This document shows, one piece after another, positions 19,969 to 28,583 of a stretch of 64,000 nt of DNA. Under the pieces are notes generated by a model. That model saw only the letters and a list, made by a program, of their open reading frames with translations. It was not told the origin of the DNA and did not search any database. This DNA is from VGDP01 sp964530335. GTDB lineage: Bacteria > Pseudomonadota > Alphaproteobacteria > SP197. Positions within the stretch are counted from its first letter, which is position 1; every line of letters begins with the position of its first letter. A program made the translations under genes and the position numbers. The stretch lies in the NCBI GenBank assembly GCA_964530335.1, contig CAZGYG010000003.1, positions 23,905 through 87,904 of the forward strand, given 5' to 3'.

Positions 19969-21100
19969 GGCCCGATCCCGCCCAGCGTTCGATGAGTACG
20001 GCGCTGCGCTCCGCGCCCGCCAGATCGACGGCACCCGCGGGCGGGCGGGGCAGGACGGCGACGCGCGCCACCAATTCCCCCAGCGCCACCGGCGCGAGAT
20101 CGGTTGCGGCGATGACATGGACGAGCCCCATTTCCGCCAAACGTCCGGCCCGCGCGGCCTGCTCGGTCTGCCCTGGGGCCGAAAAAGGCACGACAACCGC
20201 CCTCGCCCGCACCGCCAGCACATCGGTCATCGTATTATACCCGGCTTGCGAAACCGAGACAGCGCAATTCGCCAGGAGTTGGCGGAAATCCGGCCGATTC
20301 GACTCGACCGTGACGTTCGCGCCCGCGCCCTGCGCGAGCCGGTCGCGATCCTGGACGAGCCCCGGCCCGACAAGAAGGCGCCAGCGCCGCGCCGGGTCGA
20401 GCGCCGCGGCACCGAGCGCCGCCGCCATCAGCGCCGCGCCGACCGCGCCACCGCCGGCGGAGACGACGATCTCGCCCCGGCCGGGGCCGTCAGGGGCAGC
20501 GGCTTCCGGCGAATGCGCCACGTAGCCGGTGTACAACGTGCGTTCGGCGAACGAGGCGGCCAAGGGAAAGCTCGCCTCCAAGTCGATGACGCGCGGATCG
20601 CCGTGCACGAGCAGGGCGTCGAGCTCGGCCCGCGCCGCGGCGGCCATGGCGGCCTCGCGTTCCGGGTCGTTCCGCGTCACCAGGATGTCGCGCACCGACC
20701 CGACTACGACCGCCGGCGCGCCGCGCGCGGCCGCGATCACGGCCTGGAACTCCGCCGCCAGCTTGCGCCGGCCGAACGGGTAGTGCTCGACCACGACGAT
20801 CCGTGGCCTCCTCGCGCGGAACGCGTCGAGCACGGCGGCGTGGCGTGCCGCCAGCAGGCTCGCGCCGACCGGATGCCCGTCGCCATCGACCAGGCGGCGA
20901 AAGCTCGCGTCCTCGGCCCGCACCGGCGGCAGTTGAACGACGTCGACGCCGTCAGACGCCATGCCGGATACCGGCAGGCCGCCGCTGACCAGGGTGGTCG
21001 CGACGCCGCGCCGGGCCAGCGCCCGCGCGATCAGCAGGGCCCGCGCGAGATGGCCGGTCCCCAGGAGATGGCTGACCAGGATCAGGGCGCGCCGCGTCAC
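19943..21100 (-). CDS. Glycosyltransferase with MurG/GT28-like C-terminus
   Basis: 385 residues from GTG at 21100. The N-terminus reads LVSHLLGTGHLARALLIARAL, the GHLAR signature of GT-B enzymes that scan and modify lipid-linked sugars. The C-terminal half has VSAGGGAVG, an SQAGYNTMTDVLA motif and PFSAPGQTEQAARAG, typical for the GT28 nucleotide-sugar site. It is a distant paralogue of the gene at 24032. It overlaps the histidine phosphatase by GTGA. Donor and acceptor are unknown. Confidence 0.85.
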   Translation of the reverse strand: MTRRALILVSHLLGTGHLARALLIARALARRGVATTLVSGGLPVSGMASDGVDVVQLPPVRAEDASFRRLVDGDGHPVGASLLAARHAAVLDAFRARRPRIVVVEHYPFGRRKLAAEFQAVIAAARGAPAVVVGSVRDILVTRNDPEREAAMAAAARAELDALLVHGDPRVIDLEASFPLAASFAERTLYTGYVAHSPEAAAPDGPGRGEIVVSAGGGAVGAALMAAALGAAALDPARRWRLLVGPGLVQDRDRLAQGAGANVTVESNRPDFRQLLANCAVSVSQAGYNTMTDVLAVRARAVVVPFSAPGQTEQAARAGRLAEMGLVHVIAATDLAPVALGELVARVAVLPRPPAGAVDLAGAERSAVLIERWAGSGHADVARAQ

Positions 21101-21681
21101 GGCGCGGCGAGGGGTACGTTGAGCCGCACGACCTTGGGCTGGCCGTCGGGGGCGAGCTCGAACACCTGGGCGCGGCCGAAGTCGATCTTGACCGGTGGCG
21201 CGCCGAGGAAATCCCAGCCCGTGGCCAGCCCGACCACGGCGCGGATGACGCCCTTGTGACTGACCGCGGCGATCGCGCCGCCGTGGGCGATCTCGGCCAG
21301 CCAGGGGCGGATTCGCGCCTGCACCTGGCGCGGGCTTTCCCCGCCGGGCGGGCGGAAATCGAGCCCGCGCGCCTCGTTGGCGGCCAGGCCATCGGGGTCC
21401 TCGAGGCCGAGCTCCGCTAGGGTGCGCCCTTCCCACTGGCCCCAGTCCATCTCGATCAGGCGCGGCTCGATGCCGGCCGCGACGCCGAGGATGGCCGCCG
21501 TGTCGCGCGCGCGGCTGAGCGGACTGGTGTACCAGCGCGCGGCCCGGGCCTCCTCGGGCAGGCGCCAGGTCGCGACCTCGGCCCGGCCGGCTTCGCTCAG
21601 CGGCACGTCGAGCCGGCCCTTCAGCCGGCGCACGGCCGTGGCCTGGGTGCGGCCATGACGCAGCAGGACCAGATGGGTCAT
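21097..21681 (-). CDS. Histidine phosphatase family protein
   Basis: 194 residues. The catalytic LLRHGRT motif is at the N-terminus (about 5-11), with Arg in SPLSRARDTA, an EMDWGQWEGR segment and the second His in AVSHKGVIRA. This is the phosphoglycerate mutase-like fold, with phosphohistidine chemistry on small phosphorylated substrates, including cobalamin and sugar phosphates. It is nested between glycosyltransferases with ATGA/GTGA overlaps, so a sugar phosphate substrate is a fair inference. Not specific enough for a symbol. Confidence 0.88.
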   Translation of the reverse strand: MTHLVLLRHGRTQATAVRRLKGRLDVPLSEAGRAEVATWRLPEEARAARWYTSPLSRARDTAAILGVAAGIEPRLIEMDWGQWEGRTLAELGLEDPDGLAANEARGLDFRPPGGESPRQVQARIRPWLAEIAHGGAIAAVSHKGVIRAVVGLATGWDFLGAPPVKIDFGRAQVFELAPDGQPKVVRLNVPLAAP

Positions 21682-22790
21682 CGCACCGCGATGGCGATGG
21701 CGCGCTCGAGTGCGCGGTGTGCCGCGTCGGGTCCGTGGCGGCGCGCGACCCAAGACTTGGCGCGGCGGCCCAAGGCGTGGCGCGTGTCCGCGTCGACCAG
21801 CAAACGGCGCACGGCGGCGGCGAACGCAACGTCGTCGCCGGGCGGCACCAGGATGCCGGATGAGCCGTCGCGCACGACCGTCCGCACCCCTGGCTCGGCG
21901 CCCGCGATCACGGGCAGGCCGGCCGCCTGCGCTTCCAGGTACGCCATGCCGTAGGCTTCTCCCACGCCGGGCCAGACGAACACATCGGCCGAGGCGTAAT
22001 ACGCCGGCAGGGACGTTGGGCGCAACGCGCCGGCCCAGCGCACCCGCGCGCCGAGCGGGCCGAGCGCCCGCGAGCACGCCGCGGCCGCGGCGCCGTCGCC
22101 GACGACGATGAGCTGCCATGGGACATCGCGGACCAGGCCCAACGCCCGGCCGAGCCGTTGGTACGACCGGGTCTTGTCGCCCGGACGCATCATGGCGACG
22201 GTCAGCAGCCAGGGCACGCGCGCGTCCAGCCCGTGCCGCCAGGCGAGCCGCGCCCGCCGGCCTCCCGCCCTGGCGAACGGCCGGGGATCGAGGAACGGCG
22301 GCAGCCGCACGATCCGCCGCGCCGGCACGATGCCACGGATTCCGGGCATGTCGTCGTCGCTCATCACCAGCACCGCGTCGGCGGCCCGGATCGCGGCCAG
22401 CGCGCCCTGGTAGCCGATCGCCCATGGTCCGGCCCGCCGTTTCGGCGCGTGCGAGGCCTCGGCGATCACGTAGGGGATGCCGAGCGCGCCGGCGACCCTA
22501 GGCCCGATCCAGTCGGGCGCCTTGTGATGGACGTGGTAGGTGAACCACAGGTCCGGGCGCCGGCTATGGCGCCACCTGGCGATCAGGCGATCGGCCACGC
22601 GCTCGGCCCGGACGCGGATCGCGGCCTGAACCTCGGCGTCGCCCGCGCCGTCGAAGGCACGCAGCCGCGTCGCCACCGCCACGTCGTGGCCGGCGGCGAG
22701 TGCCCCCAGCAGCGCCCGCGCCATGCGCCTGTCGCCCGAGGGCGTCGGATGATCGGGCGGCTTCATCGGCGCGTAGAAGGCGATGCGCAC
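21678..22790 (-). CDS. Glycosyltransferase family 4 protein
   Basis: 370 residues from a GTG start. It is a GT-B enzyme: the N-terminal domain starts RIAFYAPMKPPDHPTPSGDR. The C-terminal domain has LLTVAMMRPGDKT, VRWAGAL and the family 4 EAYGMAYLEAQAAGLPVIAG motif with its conserved E(x7)E-like pair. It probably adds a hexose from a nucleotide or lipid donor on the cytoplasmic face. It overlaps the phosphatase gene by ATGA and lies 4 bp after the next glycosyltransferase. Confidence 0.88.
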   Translation of the reverse strand: MRIAFYAPMKPPDHPTPSGDRRMARALLGALAAGHDVAVATRLRAFDGAGDAEVQAAIRVRAERVADRLIARWRHSRRPDLWFTYHVHHKAPDWIGPRVAGALGIPYVIAEASHAPKRRAGPWAIGYQGALAAIRAADAVLVMSDDDMPGIRGIVPARRIVRLPPFLDPRPFARAGGRRARLAWRHGLDARVPWLLTVAMMRPGDKTRSYQRLGRALGLVRDVPWQLIVVGDGAAAAACSRALGPLGARVRWAGALRPTSLPAYYASADVFVWPGVGEAYGMAYLEAQAAGLPVIAGAEPGVRTVVRDGSSGILVPPGDDVAFAAAVRRLLVDADTRHALGRRAKSWVARRHGPDAAHRALERAIAIAVR

Positions 22791-22794
22791 GGGA

Positions 22795-24021
22795 TCAGCC
22801 GGCGATGCCGAACTTCGCCGCCAGGAGGTCGATGCCCGCCGCCATGGCGAAGTCGCGCTCGACCCGTGCCCGGCCGGCCCGGCCCAGACGCGCCCGCGCC
22901 CCTGGGTCCGCGATCAGGCGGGCGATCGCCTGGGCAATCGCCGCCGGGTCGCCGGGCGGCGCCAGCACGCCGTTGACGCCGTCCTCGACCAGCTCGGGCA
23001 CCGCCGCGATGCGGGTGGCGATGACGGGCAATTCCTGGCTCTGGGCCTCGACCAGCACGTTGGGCAGGCCGTCGCGGTCGCCGTCGGCGGCCACGACCGG
23101 GGTCAGGACGAACAGGTCGGCGGCGCGATAGGCGTCGAGCACGCGCTCCTGCGGCTGGGCGCCCTGCCACGCGATGCGCCCGTCGAGCCCGAGGCGATGG
23201 GCCTGGCGGGCGAGGCGCGGGCCGAGCTCGCCGCCGCCGATGTGAACGAGGCGCCAGGCCAGGTTGGACGGCACGCGCGCGAGCGCGGCGAGCAGGTCGT
23301 CGAGCCCCTTCTTCGGCACCGCGCGCGCGACGCACAGCAGCACCACCGGATCCCCTGCATCGCCGCCGTCGCGCATCGGGCGCGCGGCTTGGGGCGGCGT
23401 GAAGCGCGCGAGATCGAGCCCGTGATAGGCCAAGGCGACCCGGCCGGGCGGCGCCACCGGCTCGAGCGCGGCCAGCCCCGCGCGGCTGCACGTCACCGCG
23501 AACCGGCATTCGGCCAGCTTCTCGCGCTGCTCCCAAGCCGGCGTGGTCCAGATGTCCTTGGCGTGGGCCGACACCGACCATGGCAGCCCGGTCATCAGCG
23601 CGGCGTAGCGCACGACCGAGGCCGGAGTGTGCAGGAAGTGGGCGTGCAGCCAGGCGACCGCGCCGGCCTGTTCCACCGCCAGCACGCACGCCTGGCCGAA
23701 CCGGCGCACCCGGTTGGGGCTCGGGTCGCGCGCGAGGTCGCCGAGCCAGGCGCGCCAGGCACCCCTGTAGCCGGGCAGCCGGCGCGCCCGCCACCACGCG
23801 CGCGCGACCCGGAGCGGCGCGTGCCACAGGTACTCGGGCAGGTACGCGATGGGCGCCCGGATCGCCCGATGCACCGGATGGACGGCGCGGTCGGTGGGCC
23901 GGCGCAGCGAGACGATGCGAATGTCGAGGCCGCGGCGCTCCAGCGCCAGGATTTCCTGGGCGATGAAGGACTCCGACAGCCGGGGATAGCCCTTGAGGAC
24001 GAAGGCGACCGGACCGTTCAC
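22795..24021 (-). CDS. Glycosyltransferase family 4 protein (colanic acid WcaL-like)
   Basis: 408 residues from a GTG start. The opening FVLKGYPRLSESFIAQEILAL closely follows the pattern of exopolysaccharide GT4 enzymes such as WcaL/AmsK. HAHFLHTPASV and SVSAHAKDIW provide the N-terminal sugar acceptor region. The C-terminal site has VARAVPKKGLDDLL and DGLPNVLVEAQSQELPV. It is likely to build an exported oligosaccharide or polysaccharide together with the neighbouring transferases. Confidence 0.9.
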   Translation of the reverse strand: MNGPVAFVLKGYPRLSESFIAQEILALERRGLDIRIVSLRRPTDRAVHPVHRAIRAPIAYLPEYLWHAPLRVARAWWRARRLPGYRGAWRAWLGDLARDPSPNRVRRFGQACVLAVEQAGAVAWLHAHFLHTPASVVRYAALMTGLPWSVSAHAKDIWTTPAWEQREKLAECRFAVTCSRAGLAALEPVAPPGRVALAYHGLDLARFTPPQAARPMRDGGDAGDPVVLLCVARAVPKKGLDDLLAALARVPSNLAWRLVHIGGGELGPRLARQAHRLGLDGRIAWQGAQPQERVLDAYRAADLFVLTPVVAADGDRDGLPNVLVEAQSQELPVIATRIAAVPELVEDGVNGVLAPPGDPAAIAQAIARLIADPGARARLGRAGRARVERDFAMAAGIDLLAAKFGIAG

Positions 24022-24031
24022 CGGGCGGCTG

Positions 24032-25258
24032 TCATCCCGATCGTGCCAGCGCGAGCCCGCGCGATCGGAGGGGATCGAGCCCGAGCTCGACCAGGCGATT
24101 GACGTTCTCGAGGCCGTCGAGCAGCCCGGGGATGACGACCGAGGACGGCAGCGCCTGCTGCGGCAACTGGCGCAGCGCGGTCACCATGCGCTGGGGGTCG
24201 CGCTTGCCGTCGTCGTCGAGCATGGTCACCAGGCCCAGCTCGGCGGCCCGCCGGGTGCGGATGTACTGCTCCATGCGCGGCACCTTGCGCGGCACGATCA
24301 AGGCCCGCTTATCGAGCGACACGATCTCGCAGAACGTATTGTAGCCGCCCATGGCGACGACGCCGGCGGCATGCGACATCAGCGACTCCATGTAGGCGTC
24401 GAAGGTGATCGCCGTGACCGTGCGCAGTCGGGCGACGCGGCGCTGGAAATCGGCCACGGTCTCGGGCTGCATGAATGGGCCGAACACGACCAGCGCCGGC
24501 CACGGCGGGCGCGCGGGCGATTCGTAGGCCCCGAGCACCCAGTCGACCAGCGCTTCGCCGTCGCCGCCGCCGCCCGGCGTGACCAGCAGGTACGGCCGGT
24601 CGATGTCGATCGGCGCGCGCACGCTGGGCATCGTGTCGGACACCGTGCGCCGCAGATAGCCGGTGAACACGGTCTTGCGGCGCACCGACTTGGGCAGGTT
24701 GATGTCGGCGATCGGATCCCAGATCTGGGGCAGGCCGTAGACCCAGATCTCGTCGTAGAGGTCGCGCAGCGCCGGCCCGGCGCCCTTGCGCTTCCATTCG
24801 GGACCGAGGTGCGCCGACTCGTCGAGCACGTCGCGCAGGCCGAGCACGAGGCGCGTGCCGCGCGCCTTGAGCGATTCGAGCGTCTCCTTGACCTCGCCGC
24901 GCAGGCCCAGCGGCTCCTTGTCGACGATGAACAGGTCCGGGTCGAAGATCTCCGCCGTGTGGCGGATGATCGACGCCCGCATGGCCAGCGTCTCCTCGAT
25001 GTCGATGTGCAGGTTGAGCGAGGTGTATTCGCCGTTGCGCAGCTTGATGACGCCCGGGACGCGGACGAAATCGACCCGGGCGCGGAAGTCGAAGCTGCCG
25101 ATGATCGGCGATCCCGACAGGATCAGGACCGACACGTCGCGAAAGTGCTCGACCAGGGCGTGCGCAATGGTGCGGCAGCGCCTGAGGTGGCCGAGGCCGA
25201 AGGTGTCGTGACTGTAGATGAGGACGCGTGGTCCCATCCCAGCGGCTCGCACAACCAT
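24032..25258 (-). CDS. Predicted glycosyltransferase (COG4671-like)
   Basis: 408 residues from ATG 25258, which has GGGAGGGGAGG upstream; an in-frame ATG at 25237 is possible but has no ribosome site. The N-terminus VLIYSHDTFGLGHLRRCRTIA and the GGYNTFCEIV and PRMEQYIRTRRAAELGLV motifs match the COG4671 glycosyltransferase family. It is related to the enzyme at 19943. First gene of the leftward glycan operon; a 173-bp gap separates it from the divergent ABC gene and should contain promoters for both. Confidence 0.85.
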   Translation of the reverse strand: MVVRAAGMGPRVLIYSHDTFGLGHLRRCRTIAHALVEHFRDVSVLILSGSPIIGSFDFRARVDFVRVPGVIKLRNGEYTSLNLHIDIEETLAMRASIIRHTAEIFDPDLFIVDKEPLGLRGEVKETLESLKARGTRLVLGLRDVLDESAHLGPEWKRKGAGPALRDLYDEIWVYGLPQIWDPIADINLPKSVRRKTVFTGYLRRTVSDTMPSVRAPIDIDRPYLLVTPGGGGDGEALVDWVLGAYESPARPPWPALVVFGPFMQPETVADFQRRVARLRTVTAITFDAYMESLMSHAAGVVAMGGYNTFCEIVSLDKRALIVPRKVPRMEQYIRTRRAAELGLVTMLDDDGKRDPQRMVTALRQLPQQALPSSVVIPGLLDGLENVNRLVELGLDPLRSRGLALARSG

Positions 25259-25431
25259 CTTCGCGCCTCCCCTCCCCGAAAAAGGCACGCCGGCGGGGGA
25301 CTATGCCACAGGGCTGGGCGGCGGGGCGAGTCTACCCGGGCGGGTCCCCGACCGGCCCCCAAGGCCCACTGTACCCCAGCGAAGCCCTGGGTTAAGGTGC
25401 CGAACCTTGCCGCGATGGCCGGTCGGGAGCC

Positions 25432-28095
25432 ATGGAACCAAGTATCCTTCGGTATATTTTCCGATTTTCAAAACGACAGCAAATACAAATTGTTATCATA
25501 ACGGCAATCTCCCTGCCGTTCTATTATGCGTCCCTCGATGTTCCCAAGCTCATCGTAAATAATGCGTTAGACGGTGGCCCACAGGATTTCCCAAAACCCT
25601 TCTCGGTGCTTGGGTATAACCTGATTGGTCTCGAGCAGGTGCCGCTGCTTTATGCGTTCTGCGCCCTGTTCCTGGTTCTCGTTTTGATCAACGGCGCCTT
25701 CAAGTACTACATCAACGTCCAGAAGGGCATCCTGGGCGAGCGGATGCTGCGCCGGCTGCGCTTCCAGCTGCTCGCGCGCGTGCTGCGCTTCCCGCTGCCG
25801 CACTTCCGCCGGGTCAGTTCGGGCGAGATCATCCCGATGATCACCTCCGAGGTCGAGCCGCTCGGTGGCTACATCGGCGATGCCATCGTCCAGCCGCTCT
25901 ACCAGGGCGGGCTGCTGCTGACCGCGATCTTCTTCATCTTCGCCCAGGACCTCTACATGGGCATCGCGGCCATCGCGCTCTACCCCGTGCAGGGCTATCT
26001 CATCCCCAAGCTGCAGCGCCGCGTCAACCTGCTCGGCAAGGAACGGGTACGCGAGGTGCGCAAGCTCTCCGAGCGCATCGCCGAGGCGACGGCGGTCGCC
26101 CAAGAGGTCCATGGCCACGACGCGGCGCGCTACGAGCTCGCGGACTTCGCCGTGCGCTTCGGGCGCATCTACCACATCCGCAACCGCATCTTCATCCTCA
26201 AGTTCCTCGCCAAGTTCCTCAACAACTTCATCTCCCAATTGACGCCGTTCCTGTTCTTCTCGATCGGCGGCTACTTCGTCATCCAGGGCGGGCTCTCGCT
26301 CGGCGCGCTGGTCGCCGTGCTCGCCGCCTACAAGGACCTGCCAGGCCCGTGGAAGGAGCTGCTGGACTACTACCAGATCAAGGAGGACTCCCGGATCAAG
26401 TACGAGCAGGTGGTCAGCCAGTTCGATCCGCCGGGCATGCGCGACGAGGCGCTCGTCGGCGGCGACCGCGACGATCCGCCGCCGCTCGCCGGTGCCCTCG
26501 AGGTCGCCAACCTCGGCCTCGCCGATGACGGCGACCAGATCCTCGAGAACGTCAGCCTCAAGGCGCCGCTCGGCTCGCGGCTCGCCCTGGTCGGGGACTC
26601 GGCCAGCGGCAAGACCGAGCTCACGCTGCTGCTGGCCCGGCTGCTCGATCCGTCCAAGGGTCGCGTCGTCGTGGGCGGCGTCGACCTCAAGGACGCGCCC
26701 GAGGCCCTGACCGGGCGGCGCATCGCCTACGTCGGCCCGACCACCAGCCTGCTGTCGGCGCCCCTCTTCGACAACCTGACCTACGGGCTCAAGCACCGCC
26801 CGCTCAAGGAGGTCGAGTACCTGGCGCCGACCGCGGTCCAGCAGCGCCGCCGCGACATCGTCGAGGCGGAGAAATCGGGCAACGCGCCCGACGACATCAA
26901 CGCCGATTGGATCGATTACGCGGCGGCGGGCGTGACGCCCGAACGGCTGGTCGGCAGCATTGTCGCTGCCCTCGACGTCGCCGACATGACCGGCGACGTC
27001 TACCAGTACGGGCTGCGCGGTACGCTCGACCCGGTGCTGCGCCCGGACGCGGCCAGGCGGGTGCTCGACGCCCGCGCCGCTCTGCCCGACCTGCTGGCCG
27101 ATGCCGGGGTCGCCGACCTGGTCGAACCGTTCCACCCCGAACGCTACAACTCGAACGCCACCCTCGCCGAGAACCTGCTGTTCGGCACGCCGCGCGGCGA
27201 TACGTTCGCCTTCGATCGGCTGGCCGGCAACGCTTACGTGCGCAAGGTGCTCGACGACACCGGCCTGACCGGCGATCTGCTCGTCATGGGCTACGAGGTG
27301 GCGCAGACGATGATCGAGCTGTTCGCCGATCTGCCGCCCGAGCACGAGTACTTCGCCCAGTTCAGCTTCATCCGGCTCGAGGACCTGCCGGACTTCCAGG
27401 CGATCGTGCGCAAGGCCGAGCCCGAACACCTGGACCGGCTTGCCGAGGGCGATCGGCTCAAGCTGCTGTCGCTGCCGTTCCAGCTCGTGCCGGCGCGCCA
27501 CCGGCTGGGCAATATCGATGACGCGATGCGCGAACGGCTGCTGGTCGCGCGCCGCGCCTTCGCCGCCGGGCTGTCGGCCGCCGATCGCGGCGCCGTCGCC
27601 CTGTTCGACCCCGGCGCTTACAACGCGCACGCCTCGCTGCAGGACAACATCCTGTTCGGCAAGCAGGTCTACGGCAAGGCGCACGCCGCCCAGAAGATCG
27701 GCGATCTGATCTCGGATCTGGTCGCGACGTTCGGCCTGCGCGAGATCATCATCGAGGCGGGGCTTGACTATCCGGCCGGCATCGGCGGCACGCGCCTGAC
27801 CCAGAGCCAGCGCCAGAAGCTGGCCATCGCGCGCGCTGTGCTCAAGCGCCCGGACGTGCTCATCCTCGGCGAGGCGACGGCGACGCTCGACGGCCCGGCC
27901 CAGGCGAACATCATGGCCAACTTGTTCAAGGCCTTCGAAGGGCGCACCTTGATCTGGGCGCTGCACCGGGCCAGCCTGGCCAAGGCGTTCGACCAGATCG
28001 TCGTGCTCAAGGGCGGCCGGGTCGTCCAGCACGGCACGTACGTGGAGCTTGCCGCCGCGCCCGGCGTCCTCGCCGACCTGGTGGCGGCCGAATAG
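25432..28095 (+). CDS. ABC exporter-like protein with an expanded, degenerate nucleotide-binding domain
   Basis: 887 residues, about 300 more than a usual half-size exporter. Residues 1-330 are an ABC exporter membrane domain with about six helices. The NBD begins near 355 with an intact Walker A GDSASGKT (388-395). The Q-loop site is changed to YVGPTTSLLS. Three successive NIxFG-like segments occur (FDNLTYG 446-452, AENLLFG 579-585, QDNILFG 737-743) where a normal NBD has one, so about 300 residues are inserted. The signature is LTQSQ (789-793) in place of LSGGQ. Walker B is VLILGEATATLD with E814 kept but G for the usual D; H845 is the H-loop. The first 60 codons are AT-rich. Next to glycan genes and a cNMP-binding gene; the cargo is unknown. 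Confidence 0.88.
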   Translation: MEPSILRYIFRFSKRQQIQIVIITAISLPFYYASLDVPKLIVNNALDGGPQDFPKPFSVLGYNLIGLEQVPLLYAFCALFLVLVLINGAFKYYINVQKGILGERMLRRLRFQLLARVLRFPLPHFRRVSSGEIIPMITSEVEPLGGYIGDAIVQPLYQGGLLLTAIFFIFAQDLYMGIAAIALYPVQGYLIPKLQRRVNLLGKERVREVRKLSERIAEATAVAQEVHGHDAARYELADFAVRFGRIYHIRNRIFILKFLAKFLNNFISQLTPFLFFSIGGYFVIQGGLSLGALVAVLAAYKDLPGPWKELLDYYQIKEDSRIKYEQVVSQFDPPGMRDEALVGGDRDDPPPLAGALEVANLGLADDGDQILENVSLKAPLGSRLALVGDSASGKTELTLLLARLLDPSKGRVVVGGVDLKDAPEALTGRRIAYVGPTTSLLSAPLFDNLTYGLKHRPLKEVEYLAPTAVQQRRRDIVEAEKSGNAPDDINADWIDYAAAGVTPERLVGSIVAALDVADMTGDVYQYGLRGTLDPVLRPDAARRVLDARAALPDLLADAGVADLVEPFHPERYNSNATLAENLLFGTPRGDTFAFDRLAGNAYVRKVLDDTGLTGDLLVMGYEVAQTMIELFADLPPEHEYFAQFSFIRLEDLPDFQAIVRKAEPEHLDRLAEGDRLKLLSLPFQLVPARHRLGNIDDAMRERLLVARRAFAAGLSAADRGAVALFDPGAYNAHASLQDNILFGKQVYGKAHAAQKIGDLISDLVATFGLREIIIEAGLDYPAGIGGTRLTQSQRQKLAIARAVLKRPDVLILGEATATLDGPAQANIMANLFKAFEGRTLIWALHRASLAKAFDQIVVLKGGRVVQHGTYVELAAAPGVLADLVAAE

Positions 28096-28124
28096 CCGCG
28101 ACAGAACGTGAAGGAGACCTGACC

Positions 28125-28583
28125 ATGAGCTTGCACGAGGACGTCGACGCGCTGCGGGCGATCCCGCTGTTCGCCAAGGTCGAGTCGAGCAAGCTCAAGC
28201 TGCTCGCCTTCACGAGCGAACGGTTGTCGTTCAACGCGGACCAGGAGCTGTTCCACCAGGGCGATCCCGGCGACGCGCTCTACATCATCCTGGACGGCGA
28301 GGCCGAGGTGCTGGTCGACACGCCGGGCGGGCCGATCCACGTGGCGACCGTGGGCCGGCACGGCTTCTTCGGCGACATCGCCATCCTGTGCGACGTGCCG
28401 CGCACCGCCACGGTCAAGGCGACCCAGCCCCTGACCACGCTCCGCATCAGCAAGGATCTGTTCTTCCAGCTTGTCACCCAGTTCCCGCAGATCTCGATCG
28501 AGATCATGCGCGAGCTCGCGCACAGGCTGGAACGGACTACCCGCGCCTACCGCGAAGCCGTCGCCAAGGCCCAGGCGCGTTAG
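28125..28583 (+). CDS. Stand-alone cyclic nucleotide-binding domain protein
   Basis: 152 residues consisting of a single CRP/cAPK-type beta-roll (about 10-130) with a C-terminal helix and no DNA-binding domain. The phosphate-binding cassette is seen as FGDIAILCDVPRTATVKA, with the Glu of the canonical FGE changed to Asp but the Arg retained. GAAGGAGA precedes the ATG. It follows the ABC gene by 29 bp and is surely co-transcribed, so it may bind the transporter and control it in response to a cyclic nucleotide. That role is inference. Confidence 0.88.
   Translation: MSLHEDVDALRAIPLFAKVESSKLKLLAFTSERLSFNADQELFHQGDPGDALYIILDGEAEVLVDTPGGPIHVATVGRHGFFGDIAILCDVPRTATVKATQPLTTLRISKDLFFQLVTQFPQISIEIMRELAHRLERTTRAYREAVAKAQAR

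Noticed and set aside
25567..28032. 821-codon minus-strand frame opposite the ABC gene
   Set aside because: No motifs, antisense composition; the plus-strand protein has Walker A, H-loop and membrane helices.
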